The notes under the pieces: generated by a model
Told to the model about the DNA's origin: nothing
Database searches by the model: none
What the model saw: the letters and a program-made list of their open reading frames with translations, nothing else
Shown here: one piece after another, positions 27,489 to 36,017 of the stretch
Layout of the letters: each line of letters begins with the position of its first letter
Position numbering within the stretch: position 1 is the first letter of the stretch
Source: Pseudooctadecabacter jejudonensis
GTDB taxonomy: Bacteria > Pseudomonadota > Alphaproteobacteria > Rhodobacterales > Rhodobacteraceae
NCBI RefSeq assembly: GCF_900172275.1
Contig: NZ_FWFT01000001.1
Coordinates: 372,001 to 436,000, forward strand
Direction of reading: 5' to 3'
DNA length: 64,000 bases
Program-made: the position numbers and the translations under genes

Positions 27489-27815
27489 ACCAAGTCAGCA
27501 ATAGGGGCTGACGTCCCGTCATCTGATCAGGTGCCGACCGCCGCCGATGCGGACCAAAAGGCGCTGACTGACTTTGTGGTCGCTTGGCTCAAAGTGAAGC
27601 CGCTGGCCCCCCTCGACCTGAAGACATCCAAATCTGCAGAACAAAAGACCGCGCATCACGACATCGGCGCGCCGTTTTGCCTTTTATCGCGACGTTTCCC
27701 CCGTCATTCGTCAATTTGCCATGGAAACAGGCCCCAACCCTTGCTAGCAAGCCGCATCCTGACTCACGCCACCGAAGAGGGCGGTCAGGTGCGGACCTTT
27801 GGGAGAGGGACAAAC
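27489..27815 (+). other. Intergenic region ahead of the liv-type operon, with a 12-bp palindrome
   Basis: No convincing gene is seen in these 327 bases; the open frame that runs through part of it into the ATPase gene looks non-coding. CTTGCTAGCAAG at 27740-27751 is a perfect 12-base palindrome, about 65 bases before the first gene, and a TTGCCA at 27716-27721 lies 19-20 bases before the TTGCTA inside it. The palindrome may be an operator overlapping the promoter, but that is inference. Confidence 0.35.
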
Positions 27816-28592
27816 ATGGCTATGGACACGGTTCTCAGCGTCGCTGGGTTGACCAAAAGCTTCGGCGGCCTGCAGGCCGTCCGTGGTGTCGATTTTGAGG
27901 TCGAACGCGGCGCAATTGTGGGGCTGATTGGCCCCAACGGCGCGGGCAAAACCACCACGTTCAACATGATCGCCGGTGAACTGCCGCCCACCACGGGCAA
28001 GATCACACTGCTGGGTGAGGACATCACCGGCCAGCGCACCGACACACTGTATCACAAGGGGCTGATGCGGACGTTCCAGCTGTCCCATGAATACGCGCGC
28101 ATGACATCGCTGGAAAACCTGATGGTGGCCGCCCCCGATCAAACGGGCGAAAGCATCTGGTCCAGCTGGTTCGCCAATGGTCGCGTGAAACAACGCGAAG
28201 CCGAGGTGATTGAACTGGCCCGCGACACGCTGGACTTCCTCGGGCTGACCCATGTGGGCGAAGAGCTGGCGGGCAATTTGTCCGGCGGACAAAAGAAGCT
28301 GCTTGAGATCGGCCGCACCATGATGAACGACGCCAAGGTCGTTTTGCTGGATGAACCGGGCGCTGGGGTGAACCCCACGTTGATGCGCAAAGTGGGCGAT
28401 ATGATCCTGCAGCTGAACGAAGAACGCGGCTACACCTTTTGCATCATCGAACACGACATGGATATGATCGCACGTCTGGCGGACAAGGTCGTCGTGCTGG
28501 CCGAAGGACAGGTCTTGATGGAAGGCACGATGGACGAAGTGCGCAGCGACGAACGCGTCATCGACGCCTATTTCGGGGGGGAAGTGGTATGA
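27816..28592 (+). CDS. livG: Branched-chain amino acid-type ABC transporter ATP-binding protein (LivG-like)
   Basis: The 258-residue ATPase begins MAMDTVLSVAGLTKSFGGLQAV and has Walker A GPNGAGKTT, signature NLSGGQKKLLEIGR and Walker B VVLLDEPGAGVNP, the LivG form in which the D-loop is followed by GVNP. ATG at 27816 is preceded by GAGAGGG; an alternative ATG lies two codons downstream. It is the first of five genes, and the next ATPase gene overlaps it by four bases. The substrate of the system could be branched-chain amino acids, but amides, urea or aromatic acids use the same transporter type. Confidence 0.9.
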   Translation: MAMDTVLSVAGLTKSFGGLQAVRGVDFEVERGAIVGLIGPNGAGKTTTFNMIAGELPPTTGKITLLGEDITGQRTDTLYHKGLMRTFQLSHEYARMTSLENLMVAAPDQTGESIWSSWFANGRVKQREAEVIELARDTLDFLGLTHVGEELAGNLSGGQKKLLEIGRTMMNDAKVVLLDEPGAGVNPTLMRKVGDMILQLNEERGYTFCIIEHDMDMIARLADKVVVLAEGQVLMEGTMDEVRSDERVIDAYFGGEVV

Positions 28593-29305
28593 CGCAGCCC
28601 GTTCTTTCCCTCAACCACCTGAACGCAGGCTACGGCCAGACCGAAATCCTGCATGATCTGTCGTTGCACGTGATGCCCAATGAAATCGTGGCCATCATCG
28701 GCCCCAACGGCGCGGGCAAATCCACTGCGATGAAATCTGTGTTGGGCTTGCTGAACATCCGCGAAGGCTCGGTTGAGCTGAACGGTGAAAACATCACCGA
28801 CACGCCCGCGCAAAAGGTCATCGAACGGGGCATTTCCTATGTGCCCCAAACCAACAACGTCTTTGTGAACCTCAGCGTGCAGGAAAACCTTGAGATGGGC
28901 GCCTGGACGCGGCCAAACGGCATCGAAGACCGCTTACAAGAGATGTATGAGCTGTTCCCCGATCTGGCCGAAAAGCGCACTCAGGCGGCTGGATCGCTGT
29001 CCGGCGGGCAACGTCAGATGGTGGCCATGGCCAAGGCGCTGATGGTGGATGCGAAGATCCTCCTGCTGGATGAACCCACAGCGGGTCTGTCGCCCAAATA
29101 TCGCGGTGAGATTTTCAGCACCATCCAAAAAATCAAAGGCACCGGCGTGCCGATCCTGATCGTCGAACAAAACGCCAAACAGGCGCTTGGAGTGTCTGAT
29201 CGCGGCTACGTTCTGGTTGATGGCGCAAACCGGCACGAAGGGACGGGGCAGGGCCTTGCCAATGACCCCGAAATCGCACGCATGTTCTTGGGCGGGGGGC
29301 ACTGA
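28589..29305 (+). CDS. livF: Branched-chain amino acid-type ABC transporter ATP-binding protein (LivF-like)
   Basis: The 238-residue second ATPase has Walker A GPNGAGKST, YVPQTNNVFVNLSVQENLEMG (the LivF-type Q-loop context), signature SLSGGQRQMVAMAKAL and Walker B ILLLDEPTAGLSP. The ATG overlaps the LivG stop as ATGA, and the permease gene follows after one base. Length and motifs are normal for LivF. Confidence 0.92.
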   Translation: MTQPVLSLNHLNAGYGQTEILHDLSLHVMPNEIVAIIGPNGAGKSTAMKSVLGLLNIREGSVELNGENITDTPAQKVIERGISYVPQTNNVFVNLSVQENLEMGAWTRPNGIEDRLQEMYELFPDLAEKRTQAAGSLSGGQRQMVAMAKALMVDAKILLLDEPTAGLSPKYRGEIFSTIQKIKGTGVPILIVEQNAKQALGVSDRGYVLVDGANRHEGTGQGLANDPEIARMFLGGGH

Positions 29306-29306
29306 T

Positions 29307-30254
29307 ATGTGGGACGCATTTGGCTTTGAATTCGTTAACTTTTACCTGATCCCCGGCCTTGTTCTGGGCTGTATCTATGCACTTGGGGCCATCGGCATCA
29401 CGCTGACATTCGGCATCCTGCGGTTCGCCAATTTCGCCCACGGTGAGGTGATGATGTCGGGCGCCTATATCGCCTGGACCATCATGGCGCTGGTCGGTGC
29501 GGCGGGCATTGCCTTGCATCCGCTGGTGGCGCTGCCCTTTGCGGCGATATTCGTGATCGGGCTGTTTTTGCTGTGTGATCGGTGGTTCTACAAACCGTTC
29601 CGCAAGGCCGACACGATCAAGATCGTGATTGCATCCTTTGGTGTGATGCTCATCATCCGCTCCGCCGTGCAGGCGCTGTGGGGGCCGAACCAGATCACCT
29701 TCGTGCCCGGCATCGCGCGGCCCAATGCGTGGCTGCAATCGGTGACGGGGGATGCGGGCATGATGATCCTGATGCCCAACAAACACCTATGGATTTTCGC
29801 GGGCACCATCCTGTTGGTTGTGGCCCTGTCCTACCTTTTGAACCGCACCCGCACCGGCAAAGCCATGCGCGCTGTGTCCGACAGTCCTGATCTGGCCCAT
29901 GTGACCGGCATCAACGTGGAAACCGTGATCAAAGCCACATGGATCGTGGGCGGCATCTGCGCCACCGCCGCCGGTGTGTTTTTGGTGATGGACACCCAGA
30001 CGTTGGAGACAACAATGGGCTTCCGGATGTTGCTGCCCATGTTCGCCGCGGCCATTCTCGGCGGCATCGGCAAGCCGTACGGCGCGGTCTTCGGCGGGCT
30101 GGTGATTGGCCTTGCCGAAGAGCTGTCGGCCTATCCTTGGATCGGGGACACGCCGCTGCTGTCGCCTGGATACAAAACCGGCGTCGCCTTTGCGATTATG
30201 GTTGTCATGCTCATCGTGCGCCCACAGGGCCTGTTCAAGGGGAGGTCGTTCTAA
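29307..30254 (+). CDS. livH: Branched-chain amino acid-type ABC transporter permease (LivH-like)
   Basis: The 315-residue membrane protein has about eight helices. GLVLGCIYALGAIGITLTFGILRFANFAHG is the family's N-terminal signature, and AAILGGIGKPYGAVFGGLVIGLAEE is the conserved C-terminal cytoplasmic/helix region. It is encoded one base after livF and one base before livM, so it forms the membrane channel together with the next product. Confidence 0.92.
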   Translation: MWDAFGFEFVNFYLIPGLVLGCIYALGAIGITLTFGILRFANFAHGEVMMSGAYIAWTIMALVGAAGIALHPLVALPFAAIFVIGLFLLCDRWFYKPFRKADTIKIVIASFGVMLIIRSAVQALWGPNQITFVPGIARPNAWLQSVTGDAGMMILMPNKHLWIFAGTILLVVALSYLLNRTRTGKAMRAVSDSPDLAHVTGINVETVIKATWIVGGICATAAGVFLVMDTQTLETTMGFRMLLPMFAAAILGGIGKPYGAVFGGLVIGLAEELSAYPWIGDTPLLSPGYKTGVAFAIMVVMLIVRPQGLFKGRSF

Positions 30255-30255
30255 C

Positions 30256-31356
30256 ATGGAAGCCTATCTGGGATATTTCCTTTACCTTCTGTCCTTGCTG
30301 ACCGTTGGCGGCATCTACGCCATCTTCGCCTTGGGCCTGAACGTGCAATGGGGCTTTGCGGGGCTGTTCAACGCAGGCATCGTGGGCTTTGTGGCCGTCG
30401 GCGCCTATGTGTACGCCCTGCTGACGACGGCAGAATCGACCTTCCACATCGGGGGCTTTGGCCTGCCGCTGCCGGTGGGCATGGCGATTGCCATGGCGAT
30501 GGCTGCACTGATTGCCGGGCTGATCGGTCTGGTCTGTATCAGGCTCAGGTCAGACTATCTGGCGATTGCCACCATCGGCATCGCAGAGATCATCAAACTG
30601 ATCTTCAAGAACGAGACCGACATCACCAACGGCCCGCGCGGCATCAACAAAATCCCCCGCGCCTGGGAACACTTCAGCGAAGAACGGTTCTATTCCAGCG
30701 CGCCCATGTCGTGGATCGCCACCCCAGAACAATGGGTCGCCTTCTTTGACAGCCTGCCCAACTGGTACTGGCAGCCGCTCTTTGCAGGCACCATCCTGCT
30801 GGTTGTCTTCATCATCTACAAAATGCTGGAACGGGCACGCACGTCTCCTTGGGGCCGCATGATGACCGCCATTCGCGAAAACGAACCGGCCAGCCGCGCC
30901 GCCGGTAAAGACGTGACCAAACGCCGGATTGAGGCGTTCGTGATTGGCGCTGCGATCATGGGGCTGGGCGGCGCGCTCTTTGCCCAGCACCTGCGTCTGA
31001 TTGAACCGACCAACACCTTCGACCCCTCCAAAGTGACCTTCCTTGTCTGGGTCATGCTGATCGCGGGCGGGTCCGGCAACAACCGCGGCGCCATCCTTGG
31101 CGCATTTCTGATCTGGACAATCTGGTCCGCATCAGAGCTACTCATTGCAGGCATGATCGACGTGATTTCAGCGGTGTTCAGCACCCTTGATCCGTCCATC
31201 CTTGCAACACGGGCAGGGTTCTTGCGCATGATGCTGATCGGCATCCTGATGCAAGTGATCCTGCAACGCTATCCCGGTGGGATACTACCTGAGGTGAGGC
31301 CCGCATCACCGAAGGCCGAAAAGACAGTCGCGGGTGCAACGGGAGAAACCAAATGA
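30256..31356 (+). CDS. livM: Branched-chain amino acid-type ABC transporter permease (LivM-like)
   Basis: The 366-residue second permease has GLNVQWGFAGLFNAGIVGFVAVGAY and RLRSDYLAIATIGIAEIIKL, both signatures of LivM, plus IRENEPASRAAGKDVTKRR in the cytoplasmic loop that contacts the ATPase. It ends in a charged tail (ASPKAEKTVAGATGETK). Its stop overlaps the ATG of the binding-protein gene by four bases. Confidence 0.92.
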   Translation: MEAYLGYFLYLLSLLTVGGIYAIFALGLNVQWGFAGLFNAGIVGFVAVGAYVYALLTTAESTFHIGGFGLPLPVGMAIAMAMAALIAGLIGLVCIRLRSDYLAIATIGIAEIIKLIFKNETDITNGPRGINKIPRAWEHFSEERFYSSAPMSWIATPEQWVAFFDSLPNWYWQPLFAGTILLVVFIIYKMLERARTSPWGRMMTAIRENEPASRAAGKDVTKRRIEAFVIGAAIMGLGGALFAQHLRLIEPTNTFDPSKVTFLVWVMLIAGGSGNNRGAILGAFLIWTIWSASELLIAGMIDVISAVFSTLDPSILATRAGFLRMMLIGILMQVILQRYPGGILPEVRPASPKAEKTVAGATGETK

Positions 31357-32543
31357 AAAAGACACTTCTGGCCACTGCGGCCACCTTCATGGCGACATCC
31401 GCCATGGCTGATGTGAACATCGGCAACCCAATGGCCATGACCGGCCCCATTCCTGACCTGAACGCCCCCATCGCGGCGGCCGTTGATCTGGCCGCGCAGA
31501 ACGTCAACGACCAGGGCGGCATGTTCGCCGATGGTGAGACGTTGAACATCGTGCGCGCAGATTCTGCGTGTGATCCAACCGCCGCCGTGGACGCTGTGAC
31601 CAAGCTGATCAACGTGAACTCCGTCTCTGCGATCGTGGGTCCGGTCTGCTCCGGTGCGACCATCGCGCAGGCTGAATCCGTGTCGATCCCTGCGGGCGTC
31701 GTGACACTGTCCGTGTCCGCATCCTCGCCTGCGATCACCAACATGGAAGACGGCACGGACCTGGTCTTCCGTGCGGCTGCCTCTGACGCCTATCAGGGTG
31801 TGGCGCTGGCCGAACTGGCGCTGGCCAACGGCTTTGACGAAATCGCCGTCAGCTACGCCAACGACGACTACAACGCCGCCATCGCGGAAGTCTTCGTTCA
31901 GGCCTACACAGACCTCGGCGGCACCGTGACCGCGAACGAAGCACACGAGCCGAACAAAGCGTCCTACCGCTCTGAGGTTGCCACCATCGGTGCGACCTCC
32001 GACAACCTCGCTCTGTTCTCCTACTACGGCTCCGGCGGCATCACGCTGATGCGCAACGCTCTGGAAACCGGTGCTTTCACCAACTTCATCGGTGCCGACG
32101 GCATGCTGTCCGATGAGCTGATCGAACAGATCGGTGCGGAAAACCTGATGACGTCGACCTTCACGACCTCCGCGTCTGACGACAGCACACCCTCCTTTGC
32201 CGCTTGGAAAGCCATCGCCGATGAGGCTGGCGTGCCGGCCTCTGACCCGTTCGTGGCCAACGGCTATGACGCGACCTTCATGATGGCTCTGGCGATTGAG
32301 GCCGCTGGCTCCGACGACCGCGCTGTCATCGCCGAATCCTTGCGTGCCATCGCAACCGCACCGGGCGAAGTCATCCTTCCGGGTGAGTGGGCCAAAGCGA
32401 AAGAGATCCTCGCCGCAGGTGGTGAGATCAACTACGAAGGTGCCGCTGGCAATCAGGACTTTGACGAGAACGGCGATGTCGCCGGCAACTTCTCCAAGTC
32501 CACCATCGTGGACGGCGCATGGGCAGCTGAGCTGATCCAGTAA
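31353..32543 (+). CDS. livJ: Periplasmic substrate-binding protein of the liv-type transporter
   Basis: The 396-residue product has a signal peptide (MKKTLLATAATFMATSAMA) and the receptor-type binding fold of LivJ/LivK proteins: NIGNPMAMTGPIPDLNAPIAAA, then SAIVGPVCSGATIAQAESV and a hinge with VANGYDATFMMALAIEAA. It is last in the operon, unlike many liv operons where the binding protein is first, and its codon use is strongly biased, suggesting high expression. The ligand pocket cannot be assigned; branched-chain amino acids are only the default. A strong terminator follows. Confidence 0.87.
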   Translation: MKKTLLATAATFMATSAMADVNIGNPMAMTGPIPDLNAPIAAAVDLAAQNVNDQGGMFADGETLNIVRADSACDPTAAVDAVTKLINVNSVSAIVGPVCSGATIAQAESVSIPAGVVTLSVSASSPAITNMEDGTDLVFRAAASDAYQGVALAELALANGFDEIAVSYANDDYNAAIAEVFVQAYTDLGGTVTANEAHEPNKASYRSEVATIGATSDNLALFSYYGSGGITLMRNALETGAFTNFIGADGMLSDELIEQIGAENLMTSTFTTSASDDSTPSFAAWKAIADEAGVPASDPFVANGYDATFMMALAIEAAGSDDRAVIAESLRAIATAPGEVILPGEWAKAKEILAAGGEINYEGAAGNQDFDENGDVAGNFSKSTIVDGAWAAELIQ

Positions 32544-32566
32544 CCGCGTTTTCAGTCGAACCAAGA

Positions 32567-32596
32567 AACCGGCGTCCTTCGGGGCGCCGGTTTTTT
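32567..32596 (+). terminator. Rho-independent terminator with UUCG tetraloop after the liv operon
   Basis: ACCGGCGTCC at 32568-32577 pairs with GGGCGCCGGT at 32582-32591 (one T-G wobble) around the loop TTCG, followed by a run of six T ending at 32596. This is a textbook intrinsic terminator for the livG-livJ operon. Confidence 0.93.
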
Positions 32597-32692
32597 CGTG
32601 TCGCAAACAGTTTAGGGCAGGGGCCATTTCTACTTTGCCGAACATGCGATTGCCCGTACCCTCTGTCCAAAGCATGGGGGGGAGACACAAAA

Positions 32693-33727
32693 ATGCGCGC
32701 AGCCGTCGTCAGAGACTTCAATCAAGACCTGTCCCTTGAAACCGTCGATGATCCATCCTGCCCGGACAACGGCGTTGTTCTGAAGGTCGATGCCTGTGGC
32801 GTGTGCCGGTCCGATTATCACGGCTGGACAGGCGGCCACCCCAAGGTGGGCGATGGATCCATCATGGGCCACGAATACTGCGGCACCGTGGTTGAGGCTG
32901 GCAGCCGCGCCAAGTACCGCGTGGGCGACCGTCTGATTGCGCCGTTTATCTTGGGCTGTGGCGATTGTCCCGCCTGTGCCACCGGCGCGTCCAACACCTG
33001 TGAAGCCTCGATCGTGCCGGGCTTTGGCACCCCCGGTGCCTACGCGGAATATGTCGCCGTGCCGTTCGATCACAACCTTGTCCATCTCCCCGAAAGCCTG
33101 TCACCGGCGCTGGCCGCGGGCCTTGGGTGCCGGGTGACGACCGCGTGGCACGCATTGACGGATCGGGCAGGGGTTCAGGCAGGCGAATGGGTCGCCGTGC
33201 ACGGCACGGGCGGCATCGGTCTGTCCGCGCTTTTGCTGGCAAAAATGCTGGGCGCGCGCGTCGTCGTTGTCGATATCGTCGACGAAAAACTCACCCACGC
33301 GCTGTCGCTTGGCGCAGATGCGGCTGTCAACGCGGCCACCACCAACGCCGCCGAAGCGATCCGCGACATCACCGGTGGCGGCGCGCAAGTCTCGATTGAG
33401 GCGTTGGGCATCGCGCAAACGACCAACGCCTCTGTGGAATGTCTGGCGACTTTGGGCCGTCATGTGCACGTGGGCATGCCGTCCGGTGACGGCATGATGA
33501 CGATCAACATGCGCGCGATTTATGCCAAACAGCTGGCGTTCTACGGCACGCGTGGGATGCCGTCGTGGAAATATCCGAAACTTCTCGACATGATCGAACG
33601 CGGCGATGTTGATCTCGCGCCCATGCTGGATCGCACCATCGGGCTGTCACAGGCCAGCGCAGAACTGCGCGCCATGTCGGGTCCGACACCGCCGGGGACC
33701 GCCGTCATCACCGATTTCACCGCATAG
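32693..33727 (+). CDS. Zinc-dependent alcohol dehydrogenase family protein
   Basis: The 344-residue medium-chain dehydrogenase has the catalytic zinc site in DACGVCRSDYHGW and GHEYCGTVVEAG, the structural-zinc cysteines in LGCGDCPACATGASNTCE, and the cofactor motif GTGGIGLSALLLAKMLGARVVVVD (the D after the fourth strand suggests NAD rather than NADP). It would oxidise an alcohol or reduce an aldehyde. A GGGGGGAG site precedes the ATG. The gene stands alone after the liv terminator; the substrate is unknown. Confidence 0.9.
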   Translation: MRAAVVRDFNQDLSLETVDDPSCPDNGVVLKVDACGVCRSDYHGWTGGHPKVGDGSIMGHEYCGTVVEAGSRAKYRVGDRLIAPFILGCGDCPACATGASNTCEASIVPGFGTPGAYAEYVAVPFDHNLVHLPESLSPALAAGLGCRVTTAWHALTDRAGVQAGEWVAVHGTGGIGLSALLLAKMLGARVVVVDIVDEKLTHALSLGADAAVNAATTNAAEAIRDITGGGAQVSIEALGIAQTTNASVECLATLGRHVHVGMPSGDGMMTINMRAIYAKQLAFYGTRGMPSWKYPKLLDMIERGDVDLAPMLDRTIGLSQASAELRAMSGPTPPGTAVITDFTA

Positions 33728-33777
33728 GGGCGTCTGATGTGGATGGGGGCGCACACTGACCATTGATGGCTGCTCTC

Positions 33778-33905
33778 CTAATGCGATTTATAAAATTCTC
33801 ATAATCAGTATTATGTAAAATTAATAATAAGTTACATATTACAAATACCTAGCCTGAAACCTTTCAGTGATTTTCAAAAGTTTACCAAACGTAAAAATTC
33901 TTTTG
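33778..33905. promoter_or_regulatory. AT-rich island upstream of the LuxR-type gene
   Basis: About 130 bases are much richer in A and T than the rest of the window. They contain an inverted repeat ATAAT-cagt-ATTAT at 33801-33814 and a 14-base palindrome CTGAAACCTTTCAG at 33854-33867, plus several TATNAT-like hexamers. This could be an operator and promoter region for the regulator gene that starts at 33936, possibly a target of nucleoid-associated silencing. No lux-box of the usual ACCTGT type was found. Confidence 0.5.
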
Positions 33906-33935
33906 CGAAGTGCTGAAGAATGCTACCCATAGCGC

Positions 33936-34688
33936 ATGACTTCTTTGACCTCATATCTTGATGCGCTGACCAATGCTCCCACGACACAGGCGTTGTGGGC
34001 CCTGCACACTGAAACGATGGCAGACTATGGGTTTGACCGTCTGATCTACGGCTTCACCCGCTACCGCAGCGGCGCGTCCCTCGGCGATCCGCAGGATTGG
34101 GTTCTGCTGACCAATCACGGCGACGCCTACATGGAACGATTCCTAAGCCACGGTCACGTCTACCGCGCCCCGATGATCCGGTGGGCCCTGAACAACACGG
34201 GCCCCTGCAGCTGGCGCTGGATGGCCGACCCGGACAATCTGACCGATGACGAAAAAACAGCTGTCGCGTTCAATGTCAGCCAGAACGTCACCGCAGGATA
34301 CACGATCAGTTTCCTCAGCGTGTCCGAGCGCACCAAGGGCGCGATTGCGCTGACAGCCAAGTCGGGCATGACACAGGACGAGGTCGAGGCGATCTGGGAG
34401 GAACATGGTGCAGACATCACCGTGATGAACAACGTGATGCATCTGAAAATTCAGACCTTGCCCTATTCTCAACGCAACCTGACCAGCCGCCAACGTGAGG
34501 TGCTGCAGTGGGTCGGCGATGGAAAAACAACGCAAGACATTGCGATTTTGCTGAATCTGACGCCCGCGACGATTGAAAAACATCTGCGACTGGCCCGTGA
34601 GGCGCTGGACGTGGAAACCACGGCGCAGGCTGTCTTGAAGGCCGCGTTCTATAACCAGATGTTTGTGCTGGATTCGGCGGCGGCCTAG
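33936..34688 (+). CDS. LuxR-family solo transcriptional regulator
   Basis: The 250-residue protein has an autoinducer-binding-type N-terminal domain and a C-terminal LuxR helix-turn-helix (LTSRQREVLQWVGDGKTTQDIAILLNLTPATIEKHL, about residues 183-220). No luxI-type synthase is nearby. In the region matching TraR W57-Y61-D70-P71 the sequence reads Y, F, A, P (within YMERFLSHGHVYRAP), so three of four usual acyl-homoserine-lactone contacts are changed. This suggests a different ligand or none. The gene follows an AT-rich island and has no strong ribosome binding site. Many Rhodobacteraceae carry solos of this kind; function here is not known. Confidence 0.85.
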   Translation: MTSLTSYLDALTNAPTTQALWALHTETMADYGFDRLIYGFTRYRSGASLGDPQDWVLLTNHGDAYMERFLSHGHVYRAPMIRWALNNTGPCSWRWMADPDNLTDDEKTAVAFNVSQNVTAGYTISFLSVSERTKGAIALTAKSGMTQDEVEAIWEEHGADITVMNNVMHLKIQTLPYSQRNLTSRQREVLQWVGDGKTTQDIAILLNLTPATIEKHLRLAREALDVETTAQAVLKAAFYNQMFVLDSAAA

Positions 34689-34789
34689 CCTGCAGCGCAG
34701 TCAGTTCGCACCACAAATTCAAAGACCTACGCGACAGGTACGGAATTCCAGACTGTCGCTTACGTAAGGTAAATGACACCCTATCCTTG

Positions 34790-34999
34790 TTCCGTGAGTG
34801 GTGGCCTTAGGCCTGGGAACAGCGACCTTGACCCCTTGAGATTACGAGGCAAGCAGGGCCGTGCCGGGTAACCGGATTGCTGGTCTGTGTGGGCTAAGCC
34901 CTCTTCAGGCCGGCACCTACTTCTATCGTGCTCAATCCTATCCCTGAGATGCACGATACTGTGGCCTCGACCGTCTGGTCGGGGCCACCTCCTCCCTCA
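34790..34999 (+). ncRNA. Structured non-coding RNA, possibly 6S RNA
   Basis: The 376-base gap between the regulator and tsf has no plausible gene but much secondary structure. GGTGGCC at 34800-34806 can close with GGCCACC at 34983-34989. Inside are GTGCCGG/CCGGCAC (34861-34867 with 34910-34916), TATCGTG/CACGATA (34924-34930 with 34952-34958, extended by CTCA/TGAG) and GGCCTCGACC/GGTCGGGGCC (34963-34986, loop GTCT). The part TTGAGATTACGAGGCAAGC resembles the 5-prime part of enterobacterial 6S RNA (CTGAGATGTTCGCAAGC). It would end at the terminator 35008-35034. Identity is unproven; tmRNA, RNase P RNA and 4.5S RNA were excluded because their signature sequences are absent. Confidence 0.55.
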
Positions 35000-35007
35000 A
35001 ACACATA

Positions 35008-35034
35008 AAAAGCCGCCCAAAATGAGCGGCTTTT
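35008..35034. terminator. Bidirectional terminator between the RNA gene and tsf
   Basis: AAAAGCCGC at 35008-35016 pairs with GCGGCTTTT at 35026-35034 around a nine-base loop. A-rich and T-rich flanks on both sides make it an intrinsic terminator in either direction, for the convergent tsf transcript and for the candidate RNA. Confidence 0.88.
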
Positions 35035-35064
35035 CAATGTTTTATACGTCGAAGTTAACCCAGG

Positions 35065-35940
35065 TTAGCCCTGCGCTGCCTTGGCAACCTCAGCGGCGAA
35101 GTCTTCTTTTTCGACTTCGATGCCTTCGCCAACTTCAAGACGGGCGAACCCTGTGATTTCGGCGCCTGCGTCTGCCGCGGCCTGACCAACGGTCACGTCA
35201 GGATTGACGACGAACGACTGGTTCAGAAGCGTGGCTTCGGCCACGAACTTCTTCATGCGGCCAACGATCATTTTCTCGATCACAGCTTCTGGCTTGCCGG
35301 ACTCGCGGGCGATGTCCATCTGAACCTGCTTTTCTTTTTCGACCACATCCGCGTCCATGTCGGCCTCAGACAGTGCGGCAGGGTTTACAGCGGCGATGTG
35401 CATCGCAATCTGTTTGCCCAATGCTTCGTCGCCGCCATTCAGGGCGACAAGAACACCGATTTTGCCCATGCCAGTTGCAGCCGCGTTGTGCACGTATGTC
35501 ACAACGGTCTCACCTTCGAGGGCGGCCATGCGGCGCACGGACATGTTTTCGCCGATCACAGCGACAGCGTCTGTCACGGTCTGCTCAACGGTCTTGCCGT
35601 CCATGTCAGCCGCTTTCAGCGCCTCAACGTCGGCCACTGTCAGTGCGACGTCTGCAATGCCTGCGACCATCTTCTGGAAGTCCGCGTTCTTACCGACGAA
35701 GTCCGTTTCAGAGTTCACTTCAACGGCGATGCCTTTGCCGTTCTGGACGGCCACAGCCACCAGACCTTCAGCCGCGGTGCGGCCGGATTTTTTGGCGGCT
35801 TTCGCCAGGCCTTTGGTGCGCAGCCAATCCACGGCGGCTTCCATGTCGCCGTCGGTTTCGGTCAACGCTTTTTTCGCGTCCATCATGCCTGCGCCTGTGC
35901 TGTCGCGCAGTTCTTTCACCAATGCAGCAGTGATTGCCAT
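35065..35940 (-). CDS. tsf: Elongation factor Ts
   Basis: EF-Ts is the nucleotide exchange factor for EF-Tu. The 291-residue protein starts [26 protein letters not shown], with the conserved [13 protein letters not shown]-terminal domain and the ETDFVGKN core motif near residue 80. AAGGAG precedes the ATG. It follows rpsB by 77 bases on the same strand, the universal rpsB-tsf pair, and ends at a clear terminator. Confidence 0.98.
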   Translation of the reverse strand: MAITAALVKELRDSTGAGMMDAKKALTETDGDMEAAVDWLRTKGLAKAAKKSGRTAAEGLVAVAVQNGKGIAVEVNSETDFVGKNADFQKMVAGIADVALTVADVEALKAADMDGKTVEQTVTDAVAVIGENMSVRRMAALEGETVVTYVHNAAATGMGKIGVLVALNGGDEALGKQIAMHIAAVNPAALSEADMDADVVEKEKQVQMDIARESGKPEAVIEKMIVGRMKKFVAEATLLNQSFVVNPDVTVGQAAADAGAEITGFARLEVGEGIEVEKEDFAAEVAKAAQG

Positions 35941-35968
35941 CTTTGGTCTCCTTGAAAGTAGAGGTGGT

Positions 35969-35991
35969 CCGGACGCGAAGGCCGCGCCCGG
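35969..35991 (-). other. Hairpin in the rpsB-tsf spacer
   Basis: On the minus strand CCGGGCGCG and CGCGTCCGG pair (nine pairs, one G-T) around a five-base loop, between the rpsB stop and the tsf ribosome binding site. It may act as a partial terminator or processing site that adjusts the ratio of S2 to EF-Ts. Confidence 0.4.
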
Positions 35992-36017
35992 TCAGGAAAA
36001 GTCGGTCAGAGGCAGGC

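Noticed and set aside
27531-27815. N-terminal extension of the LivG-like ATPase
   Set aside because: The frame is open but the translation shows no similarity to ATPase N-termini, and a ribosome site marks ATG 27816.
31269-32690. Open frame of 473 codons on the minus strand
   Set aside because: Antisense to livJ and runs through the liv terminator; the translation lacks motifs.
34790-34999. Cobalamin or other riboswitch in the tsf-side gap
   Set aside because: The GGGAA segment recalled a cobalamin aptamer, but the other conserved boxes are missing and no B12-related gene follows on that strand.
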